Assembly (NCBI GenBank): GCA_032718475.1
Contig: JAUCBJ010001498.1
Coordinates: forward strand, 1 to 64,000
Direction of reading: 5' to 3'
DNA from: Nemertoderma westbladi
Lineage: Eukaryota > Xenacoelomorpha > Nemertodermatida > Nemertodermatidae
Length of the DNA: 64,000 bases
Each line of letters begins with the position of its first letter. The stretch's first letter is position 1. A model generated the notes under the pieces. The model was not told the DNA's origin. It saw only the letters and a list, made by a program, of their open reading frames with translations, and did no database searches. The position numbers were made by a program, and so were the translations under genes. Shown here piece by piece: positions 61,996 to 64,000 of the stretch.

Positions 61996-63464
61996 CGAGA
62001 GAAAGCCGCCCCAATATTAGATTATTACAACAACATATCCATTGGGTAAGAAAGTGGAGGAGAGCCAGCCCGTCTCTTAATTTTTTACTTTATATTACGC
62101 GATCAATTTTCACTCATCTCGTCATGAACCCAACATGTATGTAACCTTTTGTTAAATTTGTTGGCTATGCGTTTGCGGTTGTTTGGGCGGAGTGTGGTAG
62201 GCCTACACTTTTTCACACTTAAATATTTTGGTTGTGAAATGTTACAGGGCATAGCGATCTGAGATATTTCATTTATATTTTATTATGAGAGGAAGAAGAA
62301 CATACAACGTTATTTACTATGTAACAAAATAATTGTTTTCGGGTTTAACTTGGAAGCCTCCCCAAATAGTTGATATACAATTATATTTAAAATTATTTCC
62401 ATGGTCATGGTCATTCACCCGTCTTTAGTTAGAAATTTGTTTGCATGAAAGACAGTTTAGTTTAGTTTTTACTGATTTATTATCTCTTATCTGACTGGGG
62501 TAATAATAAAGGATAGGATAAATGGAAGCAAAGTGTGACAGTAACAAATATTTCCCCGTCACCCTAGCATGTCTTAAGTATATGATATATCAAAGGGGGA
62601 AGTTTGGATTCACTGCATAAATGCAGTTCACCAAACTTCCCCCGAATACACACTGTAACTTCCCCCTTCCCCCAAATATCCACTGTTGAATTAATTTGAA
62701 GCGATATAATAAGTACAAAATTGTGCGAGTTTTTAATTGTGTGGTCCAATTGTTATTTGATTTCTATTTATTATTTAAAGTGCATTTAATATCACACTGG
62801 TTTTTAGAATACTATACAACCTTATGTTTTATTAATTTACCCAATCGAAGCCTCATAAGGGCCGGTTATTTGTACGCATATCCCCTAATGCGCTCAGTAA
62901 GGTTCAAACAACATATTAATATGAAAATAAAGTATCTGCAAAGAAAATAACCCAATACTATATAATTTGACCTTATTAAAAAATTTGCACTTTTGCACAC
63001 TTATTTGTACAAGTGCACTTCAGCAGATCGTAATGGTGGCTCTTATTTAACAAACTTATGTTTATCCTCTACCGATCTACAGGTGTATGATCAAGTGTCA
63101 GTCGCTAAAAGTGTCAAAAATCCAATTTAATAAATCTGGATTTGCGAATTTGGACCATATTCATGGACATTTTAAGTCACTTTATAGACATAAAAAGTTA
63201 AACAAATGTTACGATTATAGTTAGAAATCATTCCAAACTACATTTTAATCCAAAAAATAACATTCTACGATGAATGGAACTGGAAATAATAGTGTTTGAA
63301 ATATCGAAAAAATGTTCACTATTTAAGTGCATTTTGCACTAAGCACATGCGTCTTTTCCCAAGTTGTATCCTATTTCACACACTACAATCTATTCTCTAT
63401 CCAATGAAAAAAGTTTCAGATTAAACGGCCCTGTAGAACCGAAGTTATTTATGTCTAAAAATAG
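61996..63464. repeat. 1.48-kb direct repeat, copy 2
   Basis: Second copy of 58929-60412, ending at GTCTAAAAATAG directly before minisatellite E. A few small deletions relative to copy 1 (for example near 62095, 62320 and 62810). No coding capacity. Confidence 0.9.
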
Positions 63465-63477
63465 CGTTCCACGCTAG

Positions 63478-64000
63478 ACAAGGGTAAGTAGTTAGTCACT
63501 GACCCTCAGACAAAGGTAAGTAGTTAGTCACTGACCCTCAGACAAAGGTAAGTAGTTAGTCACTGACCCTCAGACTCGGATAAGTAGTTAGTCACTGACC
63601 CTCAGACAAAGGTAAGTAGTTAGTCACTGACCCTCAGACTCGGATAAGTAGTTAGTCACTGACCCTCAGACTCGGGTAAGTAGTTAGTCACTGACCCTCA
63701 GACAAGGGTAAGTAGTTAGTCACTGACCCTAAGACAAAGGTAAGTAGTTAGTCACTGACCCTCAGACAAAGGTAAATAGTTAGTCACTGACCCTCAGACA
63801 AGGGTAAGTAGTTAGTCACTGACCCTCAGACAAAGGTAAGTAGTTAGTCACTGACCCTCAGACAAAGGTAAGTAGTTAGTCACTGACCCTCAGACAAGGG
63901 TAAGTAGTTAGTCACTGACCCTCAGACAAAGGTAAGTAGTTAGTCACTGACCCTCAGACAAAGGTAAGTAGTTAGTCACTGACCCTCAGACAAAGGTAAA
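63478..64000. repeat. Minisatellite E, 32-bp unit, leaves the window
   Basis: About 16 copies of a 32-bp unit reading ACAAAGGTAAGTAGTTAG then TCACTGACCCTCAG on the plus strand. Variants are ACAAGGG, ACTCGGA and ACTCGGG. Each unit holds AAG|GTAAGT, a branch-point-like CACTGAC and CCCTCAG. The right end is outside the window. Confidence 0.95.

Noticed and set aside
59561-63000. Small plus-strand ORFs in the 1.48-kb duplicates
   Set aside because: The reading frames differ between the two copies and have low-complexity AT-rich composition.
58929-63464. LTR retrotransposon with 1.48-kb LTRs
   Set aside because: No TG...CA ends, no primer-binding site, no gag or pol in the 1.6-kb interior.

Overview
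This window is from an animal genome, most likely a marine invertebrate; I cannot name the species. It has spliced genes with GT/AG introns, non-LTR retrotransposons and AT-rich non-coding DNA. Five different minisatellites fill about 33 kb, roughly half of the sequence.

The backbone is one minus-strand gene for a DYRK2-class dual-specificity kinase, with coding exons from 55560 down to 7079. I reconstructed seven exons from conserved kinase sequence and splice signals. Phases agree at all six junctions, giving 613 codons from the ATG at 55509 or 630 from the ATG at 55560. About 1.9 kb of coding sequence is spread over 48.5 kb because of tandem repeats. Intron 2 (about 24.3 kb) holds a 50-bp minisatellite (30178-38858), a 26-bp GC-rich minisatellite (47998-53046), LINE material and a nested intronless TRIP13/PCH2-like AAA+ ATPase gene (41273-42667). 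Intron 4 (about 19.8 kb) is almost wholly a different 26-bp minisatellite, split by one LINE.

The most unusual observation is at the 5' end of intron 4. The last ten bases of exon 4 and the start of the intron form the first unit of that minisatellite. The array therefore seems to have been seeded from a real splice donor. Several hundred copies of an AG|GTGAGT-type junction now stand between exons 4 and 5. A separate 32-bp minisatellite at the right edge also carries a consensus donor, a branch-point-like word and an acceptor-like end in each unit.

Layout: 1-6246, 26-bp minisatellite downstream of the kinase gene; 6247-7078, 3' flank with poly(A) signals and a MITE-like repeat; 7079-8651, exons 7-5; 8652-28490, intron 4; 28491-29721, exons 4 and 3 with hairpin elements between; 29722-54061, intron 2; 54062-54233, exon 2; 54234-54802, intron 1 with a short LINE tail; 54803-55560, exon 1; 55561-63470, upstream DNA with decayed LINE pieces, a 1.48-kb direct duplication and a tRNA-like sequence; 63475-64000, 32-bp minisatellite leaving the window. 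The LINE copies lie on the plus strand, antisense to the kinase gene.
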